Assembly: GCF_003967355.1 (NCBI RefSeq)
Contig: NZ_BIFH01000013.1
Span: forward strand, 343,084-407,083
Direction of reading: 5' to 3'
Length of the DNA: 64,000 nt
Origin: Embleya hyalina
Lineage (GTDB): Bacteria; Actinomycetota; Actinomycetes; Streptomycetales; Streptomycetaceae
Of this stretch, positions 10,401 through 17,700 are shown piece after piece; the first letter of the stretch is position 1, and every line of letters starts with the position of its first letter. The position numbers and the translations under genes are program-made. The notes beneath the pieces were generated by a model. That model saw only the letters and a program-made list of their open reading frames with translations, did no database searches and was not told where the DNA came from.

Positions 10401-12731
10401 GTTCGCCGGGACGAAGTGCGCGCCGCCGGTGAGGCCGCCGGACACGGTCGGCACACCCGGCAGGCCGCCCGGAGTGGTGTGGACCACCGGGCCCGACGCC
10501 GGGCCGCCGAGGACCACCCGGCTGCCGTTGAGGTCGATGTGCGTGCCGGTGCCGCCCAGGCCCTGGACACCCTTGACGTCGACCCCGCTCGCGCCGGGCC
10601 CGACCAGTGCGGTCTCGCCGTCGGCGCCGGTACGCAACCCGCCGAGGTGGGACGAGTTCACGTCGGCCACGTGGATCGGCGCGCCGGTGTGGGCGGTCGC
10701 CGGCTGGGCGATCGCGGGCAGGCCGCCGACGTTGGGCGTCGCGACGTGTCCGAGGGCGCCGACGCCGGTCACCGAGGGGACCGTGACGTGGCCGGTGTTC
10801 GGTATCGCGCCGACGTTCGGAGTCTGGATGTGGCCGGTGAGCGGGAGGGCGCCGACCCCGGACACATTGACGTGCGGCAGGGCCGGCGTGGTGACGTCCG
10901 GCATCGCGATGTGGCCCGGTTGCGGGAGGGCGACGGTGCCGAGGCCGTCGAGTCCGGTGTGCGTGTTCGTCCCGGGCGTGGGCAGGTCGTGCACCAGCGC
11001 GCTCGAAGCGGGCAGGCCCAGTTGGATCTTGCCGGCCACGCCGGCGCCGACGGTGTCCAGGTTGGGGATGCTGACGTGTCCGAGCGCGGGCGGCAGCGCG
11101 TGCACGCCGGTGACGCCGAGGCCGGTGATCCCCTGCGGGATCGAGAAGTTGCCGGAGAGGTGGGTCAGGCCCAACCCGGTGAACGAGAACGAGGGGATGT
11201 CGGCGATTCGGGCGCCGACTCCGGGAAGGTGCGCGAGCGCGTTCAGGCCGCCCGCGTCGTTGATGAAGGTGCCCAGGCCGGGGAGGTTTCCGGCGTGGAA
11301 ACCGGTGCCGAACGTGTTCAGGGACGGCAGGTTGATCACGTCGAAGTGACCGAAGCCGTTGGTGAACTTCGCGGACAGCGGCGGCATGTCGAACGCGCCG
11401 CCGAGCGGACCCGTGTGCACCGAGTCGAACGAGCCCAGGTGCACGTTGGGCAGCTTGACCAGATCGCCGCCGTGCCCGAAGGCGTTGAACCCGGCGTTGG
11501 CGCCGGCGGAGATCTTGGAGCCCGCACCGATGAACTTGCCGTCGAGGAAGGCCCCGTAGCGGTACATGCCGAACACGCCGCGGTCGATGAAGCCGATCCG
11601 GAAGGCGAGCCCGAGGCCGTTGGGCATCTCGTCGACCGCCACCGGCAGGAACAGCCGCAGACCCTTGAAGCCGCTCAGACCGTGCGCGATGGAGGTGCCC
11701 AGATTCTTGAACGTGTTGAGCGTGGTCGCCACCGCCCGCAGGCCGAAGAACGTCTTGGCCCCGGCCAGATTGATCACGGTGAGTTCGGCGGCGAGCGGGA
11801 AGAACTTGAGACCGCCGCCCAGTTTCGCGAAACCGGGCCCCATGGTCAGCAGCGGACCCAGCTTGAGTCCCTGCGCGCCGCCCTTGATCCACGCGCCCGC
11901 CGCGGCCACCGCGTCGTCGATGCCCAACCCGACCCGGCCGAACAGGCCGAACGAGTTGGCGCCGCCGCCGAAGAAGTTCTTGGTGCCGGTGATCCCGCGT
12001 CCGCCGATGCCCTTGATGCCGCTCCACAGCTGACCCAGGTGCAGGCCCTTGGTCGTGGGCGCGATCATGCCCAGGATGCCCAACACGAGCTGGGTGACGC
12101 TCGCCTTGCCGTGCGCGAAGTCGATCGCGGTCTTGATCAGGAGCGCGACGTTGAGGGCGATGCTGAGCAGCGCCAGCGGCCCGCCGATGAAGATCGCGGG
12201 AATGGCCAGGATCAACGCGATCCAGCCGAGCGCCTTCCAGAACTCCTCGCACTCGTCCACGGGGGAGGCGATGGACTGGCCGGCGGCCATGATCTTGCGC
12301 GCGGCGGTGTCGGCCGCGGTCGACAGGATCGACTTGGCGTCCTCCGCGGTGGTCTTGTGCGCGGCCCGCCCCTCCTTGTCGTCCTCCGACAGCGCGGCGG
12401 CGGCGGACAACGCGGTGTCCGCGCGGTGTTGCTCGTGACGCATGACGCCGACGTAGGCGGTCAGCGCGGCGCGCACGTCCTCGTGGGCCTTCTTGAACGT
12501 GGAGATGTAGTTGCGCAGATTCCCGTCGATGACGCCGCGCAGCGCCTCGGCGGTCTTGCCGACGAAGATCACGCTGGAGGTGTTCTTGACCTCGGTCAGA
12601 CCGCTGTCGATGGTCTTGGCGAGTTCGACGAACGTCAGTTCCGCGGCGATCACGCGGTCGATGCGATCGGCGTCGCCGGGAGTCGGATCGTTGTCGAGGC
12701 CGAGCGCACTCCAGTCCCCGGGACGAGCCAT
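4431..12731 (-). CDS. Giant (2766 aa) WXG100-headed repeat protein, candidate type VII secretion substrate
   Basis: A huge modular protein. Residues 1-150 are helical and contain FVGKTAEAL, a Trp-less version of the W-x-G-x-A turn of WXG100-type secretion domains. Strong membrane helices follow at about 169-225. Next comes a low-complexity zone repeating G-H-[VI]-x-x-P-[ND]-[VL] and short L-P-x-[VL] units, then many beta-rich repeats of about 70-80 residues (GGGYRI, DPGGRLEF, LTGG motifs), then RHS/YD-like units (FDAGGNLIRD, FDRNGNPLPGW). The last 250 residues are Gly/Ala-rich and hydrophobic, with no nuclease or deaminase motif I can recognise. ATG 12731 has GAGAGG upstream and starts the operon under the promoter at 12772-12801; the stop overlaps the AAA+ gene. 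It could be a polymorphic-toxin-like effector or a surface structure; function is unknown. Confidence 0.85.
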   Translation of the reverse strand: MARPGDWSALGLDNDPTPGDADRIDRVIAAELTFVELAKTIDSGLTEVKNTSSVIFVGKTAEALRGVIDGNLRNYISTFKKAHEDVRAALTAYVGVMRHEQHRADTALSAAAALSEDDKEGRAAHKTTAEDAKSILSTAADTAARKIMAAGQSIASPVDECEEFWKALGWIALILAIPAIFIGGPLALLSIALNVALLIKTAIDFAHGKASVTQLVLGILGMIAPTTKGLHLGQLWSGIKGIGGRGITGTKNFFGGGANSFGLFGRVGLGIDDAVAAAGAWIKGGAQGLKLGPLLTMGPGFAKLGGGLKFFPLAAELTVINLAGAKTFFGLRAVATTLNTFKNLGTSIAHGLSGFKGLRLFLPVAVDEMPNGLGLAFRIGFIDRGVFGMYRYGAFLDGKFIGAGSKISAGANAGFNAFGHGGDLVKLPNVHLGSFDSVHTGPLGGAFDMPPLSAKFTNGFGHFDVINLPSLNTFGTGFHAGNLPGLGTFINDAGGLNALAHLPGVGARIADIPSFSFTGLGLTHLSGNFSIPQGITGLGVTGVHALPPALGHVSIPNLDTVGAGVAGKIQLGLPASSALVHDLPTPGTNTHTGLDGLGTVALPQPGHIAMPDVTTPALPHVNVSGVGALPLTGHIQTPNVGAIPNTGHVTVPSVTGVGALGHVATPNVGGLPAIAQPATAHTGAPIHVADVNSSHLGGLRTGADGETALVGPGASGVDVKGVQGLGGTGTHIDLNGSRVVLGGPASGPVVHTTPGGLPGVPTVSGGLTGGAHFVPANGATHNLNVFMMQGVSYDFAHTFRTIPGLNGIEVRVLPSTQAGRTVDIHIEPGGRTDLSANHITVGDREVLRIERHLGDGGTQRWDYELSAANNHRLLDDQIIDTHVTGPVPGQAVELTTLPAPQLPHVTTTGSTVPTVAGPGQRVVDIPGLSGARLEYRVGDGGGIDGIRITGGADAAHPTPTRVTGPSGNDIVRVERQVVPNVEVRRWDFDVSGESGRLDRIERRITLTGGEHGDTLVAIHVDPDNRTLGVTHFDDEGNILNAGGPPVRFNDAGIVVPSPGGFRLYDPATGAPSGTGLRLIGSDGHPLALHVLTPDGVGGRTLVGPDATRTLGVVSVPEHAGGMLHVVPTGTGPTVRVFGADGRFSHNSLTLTGIDRLGLAGGHIRSPHVGTPQIAHADGRPVPDTNVIRQIGNEFRIEHPGGRFHVDAGGARAHDVVTLTTPGGTGTGLHVFTPIGGQGRLPHLRADDGTPSTTAHVGTVDHTFHVTGTSGQPHVVRVYTPGGAFSHDALPLTGGGAPGGFIRLPDAAGGAPQLVHGDGRIVPGATVTPQHGGGYLVDHPGGKIVVNNVGAHTHNTLTLTGGPEAGRFVHTPVGTPDVPVPHPSDLNGVPDTNLTVTRAGDELRLTDPDGSFTAHGLDGAHRYDAKHLSGGPFDGRFVRIERGTDTLVDGHLAAVPDAHVVRQPGIITEGFRREGATTGSGFRIGDGTGHVVVDMRGAHRYDVVGLRGADGAATHEFVFTPAPVAGEAAPGPLPVLKGADGHNLGFSVVARPDGTLRVVHGDTGMVRGFSAGGAFEFQVLRLTGVDGVDLSQLVRVHPGGAHTLVDDTLAGIANTTVHIRPGGGFRVGGADGEFRLFGPNGRLDFHVTTRPVTEEGGITVFRVDDGAGVHRFDMIGLSDARIGDPLHTRFLSTTPGDLRVLSGHLDHLPGLRATPEPGGGYRIGGVGARAGEFQRFDPGGRLEFQRIDVVGARGGIDPNRHFEVTYPAGGGEATWSLIRTDAHGVHVPTPGRPKWFEGGVVDTKGADAGHVHLISHLKVTVFERRILPEGGILDAHHSSASLGTFSLVNQRGRWAEFDIDGNLVHDGTRHWGESTRSWFDVKSVFGFDVRIRHFQLSADGGHVLADLRHLPATQGFAADTRWVRFDADFRAIASGDRHWDSGLGRGWTDTMRHPITNEIVTAQKKFSRFQFGLHDVRRYHQLELGPDGVPSRDWVSRHADGNINGLGKTLHNGDFLKFERFAEQRPPVFFRNLFSGEFRVADLTRHPWLAQDNRLRVGTWKQEPAGGGPEGHGVQFISNNKTVIDVAHTGDIVREVRPLHNGSTLTVGDVRLPDVAGAQVAHRPGYLPWTEGVDGLHGHRTFHEGDFAVTPGTGDRQITWQDRVTDDVEDGDWYSPGTKEWRVVRTGLSDGTFIDYRPRPTPGAAGGTGPNTRGLIDTHAGNWIRYDHHGVVVARMDAFPAPDGVGRVDIIGTMGRNSREFRWHDALDPTIGGKRITAFERQITPWHFDRESFQDFDAGGNLIRDHRQLGEGLSVQGWRGVDGAGNTVWHWNKLDANNNVMHFGDGVGDRVRHWFDRNGNPLPGWEKGARWSDRITSLDHQVVQEIPARKYTNAFRDFFTDSPFRVRDFRPTPTTQFNRHLWQESDQGIIAQAKIKLADDTFLEINNFNKHARRYDIDGITVINERTIPGYIHEYNADGGLIIGRETHFTGLANEYRALNRTFREPNRWGYGPSRDGEVVPEPFMLRAIQSIGIDMTHEFLLDFTVNLVVLSMVRVLSGGGLSMVDVGRAAFGAALSSMTKGTVAAAHLAADRGGWKVYWSNIDYGMPGSWRPNDDSHNTEWGANERPVRWRGGTYEFALGLGTGSVAGFVSGAAQSAIFGVRGADGAIIKLTGGDAALAGLASSVGGVLGTVSVGALRALIQHSMGSRLIHRQGPMDIFVIGGLGKMVEKLFGLLVVSPATVRWIGHVPDGTSSDNLLPGSGTGSG

Positions 12732-12771
12732 CGAAGCGCCTCTCGCTCGATTCGTGCAACCACGGCGCTCT

Positions 12772-12801
12772 TTTGTACGCGCCATTGGTTCGCCGGGTTC
12801 A
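12772..12801 (-). promoter_or_regulatory. ECF-like promoter of the giant-gene operon
   Basis: On the minus strand TGAACCC (12801-12795) is followed after 17 bases by TACAAA (12777-12772), giving a 5' leader of roughly 35 bases before the ATG at 12731. The -10 context GGCGCGTACAAAA is nearly the same as in the divergent promoter at 12825-12854. The GAAC/CGTA words with about 17 bases between them resemble ECF sigma promoters. Confidence 0.5.
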
Positions 12802-12824
12802 TTCTTCCTCGCGACAATCTCGGT

Positions 12825-12854
12825 TGAACCCTCGATGGTTGCGACGCGTACAGA
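12825..12854 (+). promoter_or_regulatory. ECF-like promoter of the WXG100 operon
   Basis: TGAACCC (12825-12831), 17 bases, TACAGA (12849-12854), with GACGCGTACAGAAA around the -10. It mirrors the opposite-strand promoter at 12772-12801 in both sequence and spacing, which argues that one sigma factor reads both operons. The predicted leader to the ATG at 12918 is about 57 bases. Confidence 0.5.
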
Positions 12855-12917
12855 AATGGGAGCGGTTCGCGGCGCGGGCACGCACCACGCGAGTCGGGCG
12901 AGGAACAGGAGGTCCGA

Positions 12918-13940
12918 ATGGCGGATTTCGCCATCGACTACACCAACCTGCACGAGATCAACACCAAGCTCAGAGAACTCGCCAAGCAGGCCGATTCGGG
13001 CTCCGGCGGGGCTTTTCGCGAACTGGGCGACGCCGGCGCCGCCGAACGCCGCGCCGCCCTGGGCACCTCCGGCCTCTCGACCTCGTTCAACAGCTTCTTT
13101 CACCATTCCAAGTCCCGTACCGCCAAGGCCAAGGAGGGGCTGAACAAGCTCGCCGACAGCTTCAAGGCGGTCTCCGACCTCTTCTTCGACCAGGACTCCA
13201 GGATCTCCGGCTCGGCGGGACTGATCACCACCGGACTGGGCATCGACCAATGGCGCAACACCAAGGCCGCGCACGACAAGTGGCTCGCGGACAAGGCCAA
13301 GTGGGACGACTACCTGGCCTCGATCGGGGCCACCCAGTACTTCCGCGATCACCCGAACGAGAGCATCCGACACGTATGCCACGATCCGGAGGCGCCCGCG
13401 TGGTGTGCCGCCTGGATCGCCAAGGGCGAGGACAGCGCACCCCCCAAGCCCGGCGACGAGCCCCCCAAGCCCAGTGACAAGCCGCCGACTTCGCACCACT
13501 ACGAGGACGAACACGGCAAGATCGACGTCAGTGTCGAGTTGGACAAGGACAACAACATCGTCAAGGAGACGTCGAAGATCACCAATCCGCAGGGGCAGAC
13601 CTACGAGACGACCACCACGTACAAGGGTCCCCCGGAATGGGTCGACAACGTACCGGGCGCCGGCAAGGACGGAAGGCCGGGACGGATCGACGTCCGCGAC
13701 TACTCGATCACCACCACGTTGAGCGACGGCACCAAGAGCACGTCGGACTTCACCATCGACAAGGACGGCAGTGGCACCATGATCAGCCACTCCGGGAAGA
13801 CGACCGAGCACTACATTCGCGACGGACCCAAGGGCGAGTGGAAGCGCGATCCCAAGTACGCCGACGAGGACGCCGGCAGGGACGGTACCGAAAAGGGCGG
13901 GGGCGTGCAGAAGCCGCCGCCCGGAGGCAAGCTCAACTGA
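12918..13940 (+). CDS. WXG100-like protein with charged beta-rich C-terminus
   Basis: A 340-aa protein with no signal peptide. Residues 1-100 are a helical hairpin resembling an ESX substrate domain (DYTNLHEINTKLRELAKQAD, then a SFNSFF turn and a second helix ending SDLFFDQD). A short hydrophobic Gly/Ile stretch follows near 95-110, then a Lys/Trp helix region, two paired Cys (HVCHDPEAPAWC), a Pro/Lys linker (about 175-195) and a C-terminal part of repeated Thr-rich strands (TYETTTTYKG, SITTTLSDGTKST) with DKD/DG turns. GGAGG precedes the ATG by 7 bases. It is the first gene of the rightward operon with two small Esx-like genes, so it is probably a co-secreted substrate or its partner. No enzymatic motif was seen. 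Confidence 0.75.
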   Translation: MADFAIDYTNLHEINTKLRELAKQADSGSGGAFRELGDAGAAERRAALGTSGLSTSFNSFFHHSKSRTAKAKEGLNKLADSFKAVSDLFFDQDSRISGSAGLITTGLGIDQWRNTKAAHDKWLADKAKWDDYLASIGATQYFRDHPNESIRHVCHDPEAPAWCAAWIAKGEDSAPPKPGDEPPKPSDKPPTSHHYEDEHGKIDVSVELDKDNNIVKETSKITNPQGQTYETTTTYKGPPEWVDNVPGAGKDGRPGRIDVRDYSITTTLSDGTKSTSDFTIDKDGSGTMISHSGKTTEHYIRDGPKGEWKRDPKYADEDAGRDGTEKGGGVQKPPPGGKLN

Positions 13941-13999
13941 TCCCCGTCACACCGTCGTTCATGACGACCCATCCGATTCCGCTCCCGAGGAGACGCACC

Positions 14000-14308
14000 A
14001 TGGGCGCCAACATCAAACTCACCTACTCCGAGATCACCCGGGTGTCCAACCTCTTGGACAACAGCGTCGAGCACACGCTCGTGCCCCGGATGAAGGAGGC
14101 CAAGACCGAGGTCGACAACGTGCTGACCACCAACCTCGTGCTCGTCAAGGCCAGTCCCGCGCTCCAGGCGCAGTACGAGAAGTTCAGCACGGCGCTCCAG
14201 GCCGCGACGGAGAGCATCAAGGGCTACGCGCAGCAGTTCCGGCAGATCATGCAGTCGGTCCAGGACATGGACAAGGACATCGCCGACAAGGTCAACTCCT
14301 CCCAGTAG
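14000..14308 (+). CDS. Small Esx-like (WXG100 superfamily) protein 1
   Basis: A 102-aa all-helical protein of WXG100 length. The two predicted helices are joined at the place where W-x-G normally sits, but here the turn reads NLVLVKASPALQ, with no tryptophan anywhere in the protein. The second helix carries the usual F/Y pattern (YEKFSTAL, QQFRQI). It has no C-terminal Y-x-x-x-D/E tail of mycobacterial EsxB, although MDKDIADKVNSSQ ends the protein. GAGGAG lies upstream of the ATG at 14000. It sits 60 bases after the 340-aa gene and 49 bases before its paralogue, and the two probably form a heterodimer exported through the EccC-like ATPase (inference from the family). Confidence 0.82.
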   Translation: MGANIKLTYSEITRVSNLLDNSVEHTLVPRMKEAKTEVDNVLTTNLVLVKASPALQAQYEKFSTALQAATESIKGYAQQFRQIMQSVQDMDKDIADKVNSSQ

Positions 14309-14357
14309 CGGCCCGCCCGCGCGTCCCCACCCGACAACCGAACCCTCGGAGGACCCG

Positions 14358-14693
14358 ATGGCCGACATCAAGGTCGACTACGACGAGATCCGCAGCGCCG
14401 CCACCAGGATGGGCGCCAAGCTGACCGACATCTCCAAGGAGCTCGGCGACCTGGAGCACCAGGTCGCCACCCTGCTCCACGACGGCCTGGTGTTCGAGAA
14501 GGCCAGCCCCGCCCTGCAGGAGGCGTACCAGACCTTCAGCACGCAGATGAAGAACTCGGCGGGCAACATCCAGGCCTACGCCAAGAACTTCACCGACATC
14601 GCCGACTCGTTGAGCAGCTCCGACACCAAGCTGATGGGCGACATCAACGCCGCCATCGCGAAGATGAAGGCGGAGGCCGCGGCCCACAAGTAG
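14358..14693 (+). CDS. Small Esx-like (WXG100 superfamily) protein 2
   Basis: A 111-aa paralogue of the preceding protein. It keeps the same central signature, DGLVFEKASPALQ, again without the W-x-G tryptophan, and the same Y-x-x-F-S start of helix two. The tail is Ala/Lys-rich (AAIAKMKAEAAAHK). GGAGG precedes the ATG by 7 bases. The shared LV-[LF]-x-K-A-S-P-A-L-Q motif shows the pair arose by duplication and defines a W-less subgroup. It is the last gene of the rightward operon before a UUCG-type hairpin. Confidence 0.82.
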   Translation: MADIKVDYDEIRSAATRMGAKLTDISKELGDLEHQVATLLHDGLVFEKASPALQEAYQTFSTQMKNSAGNIQAYAKNFTDIADSLSSSDTKLMGDINAAIAKMKAEAAAHK

Positions 14694-14703
14694 TCGCCGG
14701 GCG

Positions 14704-14722
14704 GCCCCACTTCGGGTGGGGC
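14704..14722 (+). terminator. Short hairpin after the Esx-like genes
   Basis: GCCCCAC-TTCGG-GTGGGGC forms a 7-bp GC stem closing on a TTCG-type loop, 11 bases after the stop of the second Esx-like gene. It can be extended by further G-C pairs outside. Genes converge here, with the EccC-like gene ending at 14798. Confidence 0.65.
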
Positions 14723-14797
14723 GCCGCGCCAGGGCCGGTCGGCACGTCCCGCGATTCGCAGTGGACGCGAACGTGCCGACGGGCCCGGCGCCTCCGG

Positions 14798-17700
14798 TCA
14801 GCCGTCCAGGACCGTCAGCGGCACCTGGACCGCGATCGCCGCGCCCGAGTCGCCCGCGGTCCAGCCCCGGCCCGGGCCGAGCGCCGTGCGCACCTGCTCG
14901 GCCGACAGCCGGGCCCCGATCAGGTCCGCCTCGCCGAGCGTCTTGGGCCCGAGCAGCAGGCCGCGCCGCGAGCGCCGGGCCATGCCGACCCAACCCAGCG
15001 AACTCATCGACTCGGCCAACCCGGCCAACAGCAGCCCCTGACCGTGGTCCCGGCCGGACGTCGCGATCCGGCGCAACACCGAGTCGGCGGCGCAGGCCAG
15101 CATCAGATCGGCGTCGTCCACCACGACCACCACCGGATGCTCGCGCACCGAGGTCAACGCCTCCACCAACACCTCCGGCTCCGGATCGGGGTCGGTGAGC
15201 ACCTGCGCCAGGCCGTGCGCGGACAACTTGCGCAACTGCGAGTCGCGCGGGGTGAGTACGACCAGCCGGGTGCCGCCCATCAGCAGCGACACACACATCG
15301 CGGCCAGTGCCGTGGTGCGCCCGCTGCGCGGTGGACCGGCGACCATGAACGACCCGCCGCCGTCCGCGAAGTCGTAGGTCAGCGGTGCGACCGCGTCGCC
15401 GCCCACGCCCAACAACGCGTGGAACGGCTTGCGCAGCGACTGCGGCATCCGGTCGTGCGCCTCCTGGAAGCCGATCAGCGTCGGCATCTCGTCGACCCGG
15501 AACGGGCGCCGTGCGTCCGGCACGGTGCTGTCGCGGACGGTCGCCCGTCGACCCAACTCCCGCATCGCCTCGGCCTGGTCGCTCTGGTCGTTCGCCGACG
15601 GGTCCTCCCCGTCGACGCCCGCCGCGACCGGCGTCTCGGCGATCGACGGCAACAACGCGATCTGCGCCTCGATCGCCCCCGGCGCGAGCCAACCCCGCCC
15701 CGGCGCCACCGCCGCCGGGATGCTGTTGCGGGGCATCCCGATGAGCGTGTAGTCGCCCGGGTCGGTCTGGCGCAGCAGCAGCCGATGGTCGTTGTGCGCG
15801 GCCAGGCGTCCGCCCAGCAACAGTCGCTCCGACGTGGCGATCACGTGGATCCCGGCACCCTGGCCCTCGCGCAGGAGTCGGACGACGTCGGCGTACAACC
15901 GGCCGCCGTCGTAGTCGTCGAGCATGGTGCTCAGCGCGTCCCAGCCGTCCACCATGAGCACCAGGTGCGCGGGCCGTTGGTCCTTGCCGACCTTGCCCCG
16001 GAGTTCGGTGACGTCCGCGCAGTCGTGCCGGGCGATCAGCCGCTGCCGAAGGGTCAGTTCGGCGGTCAGCCGGTTGATCAGCCGCTCCATGCGCTCCGCG
16101 TCGTGGCGGGAGACGACCGCGCCGCAGTGCGGAAGCGCCTCCAGCACACTCAGGCCCCCGCCGGCCGCGTCGATCGCGTAGATGTGCAGGTCGGAGCATG
16201 GGATGGTGAGCGCCGCCGCGCCCGCGACGGTGCGCAGCACCTGGGTGCGGCCCGAGCGTGGTGCGCCGATGACGTACAGGTGACCGAAGGACGCGAAGTC
16301 GATCGCGGCCAGCCGCCGGGCCTGCAACTGCGGGATGTCGAGCAGGGCGTAGGGGACCATCGGCAGTGCGCCGGGCGCCGGCTCCGGGATGGCGGGCAAC
16401 TCGTCCAGCCGCATGCGGTCGTCCAGCGGCGGCAGCCAGGGGCTGGGCTGCGGCCGGAAGTCGGGCAGCCGGTCCGCGGCCTCGCGCAGCGCGTCCACCA
16501 GGGCGCGCAGGTCCGTCGGCAATTCCTCGGACTGCCCGGTCATCGGGTTCTCGTGCGGGTCGAACCGCGACTCGGGTCCGGTGTCCACGTCGGTCTCGGC
16601 GTCGGCTTCGGAGAAGTCGAGCGGGCGGCCCAGGCGCTGCCAGCCGACCCGGATGCCGCGTACCGGCCGGGACACGGCGGCCTTGGCCACCGAACTCGGC
16701 AGCGCGCCGGGGCGTTCCGCGCCGACGAACGCGGTCTGGAACGGCGTGGGCGGGCCCTCGCCGCGGCGGACCAGGGCCCGTCCCGGGTTGTTCGGCGAGA
16801 TGCCGGCGGCCTCGATGCCGTCGATGATGTCCTGGCTCTCCGAGCGGTCGGTCACCCGCAGGGCCATCCGCAGGTTGGTGTTGGCCTTGATCTCGTTGCT
16901 GACCGAGCCGCCGGGCCGCTGGGTGGCCAGCAGCAGATGCAGCCCCAGCGAACGGCCGCGCTGGGCGAGGCTGATCAAGCCGGGTACGAAGTCCGGCAGT
17001 TCCCGGACCAGGGTGGCGAACTCGTCGATCACCAGCAGCAGTCGGGGCAGCGGGGCCAGGCGCGGATCACGCGCGCGCTTGATCCGGTACTCGGTGTGGT
17101 CCTTGGCCTCGACCTCGTTCAGGACCGTCTCGCGGCGGCGGAGTTCGGCGTCGAGGGAGGCCAGCGCGCGTTTGACCAGGTGGCCGTCGAGGTCGGTGAT
17201 CATGCCGAGCGTGTGCGGGAGTTCGGCGCATTCGCGGAACGCGCTGCCGCCCTTGTAGTCGACCAGTACGAAGGTCAGTTCGTCGGGCCGGTTGACCGCG
17301 GCCAGCGACGCGATCATCGTCTGGAGCAGTTCCGACTTGCCCGAGCCGGTGGTGCCGCCGATCAGGCCGTGCGGGCCGTCGCGGACCAGGTCCAGGCGCA
17401 ACACGCCCTCGTACCCGCTGCCCAGGACGAACGAGGTGGACGCCGGGCGGCGCGCCCAGGTCCGGAGCAGCACCTCGGCGTCCGGCGGTTCCTGGCCGAT
17501 CAGCGGCAACAGCGCGACCTCGGAGGGCAGTCCGGAATCGCTCTCCACGGTGACGTCGAGCACCGGCGCGAGGGCACGCGCGACCTCCTCGCACCAGGCG
17601 GGGTCGACCAGATCCGCCCGGATGCCCTTCACCTCCGGCACGTGTGACGCCTTCAGGTCGAGCCGGCCGCCGTTCGCCGTCACCACCGCCGTGCACTCCT

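Noticed and set aside
15044-17647. An 867-aa plus-strand open frame opposite the EccC-like gene
   Set aside because: Antisense to the well-supported ATPase frame; its translation is Gln/Arg/Val-rich without any motif.
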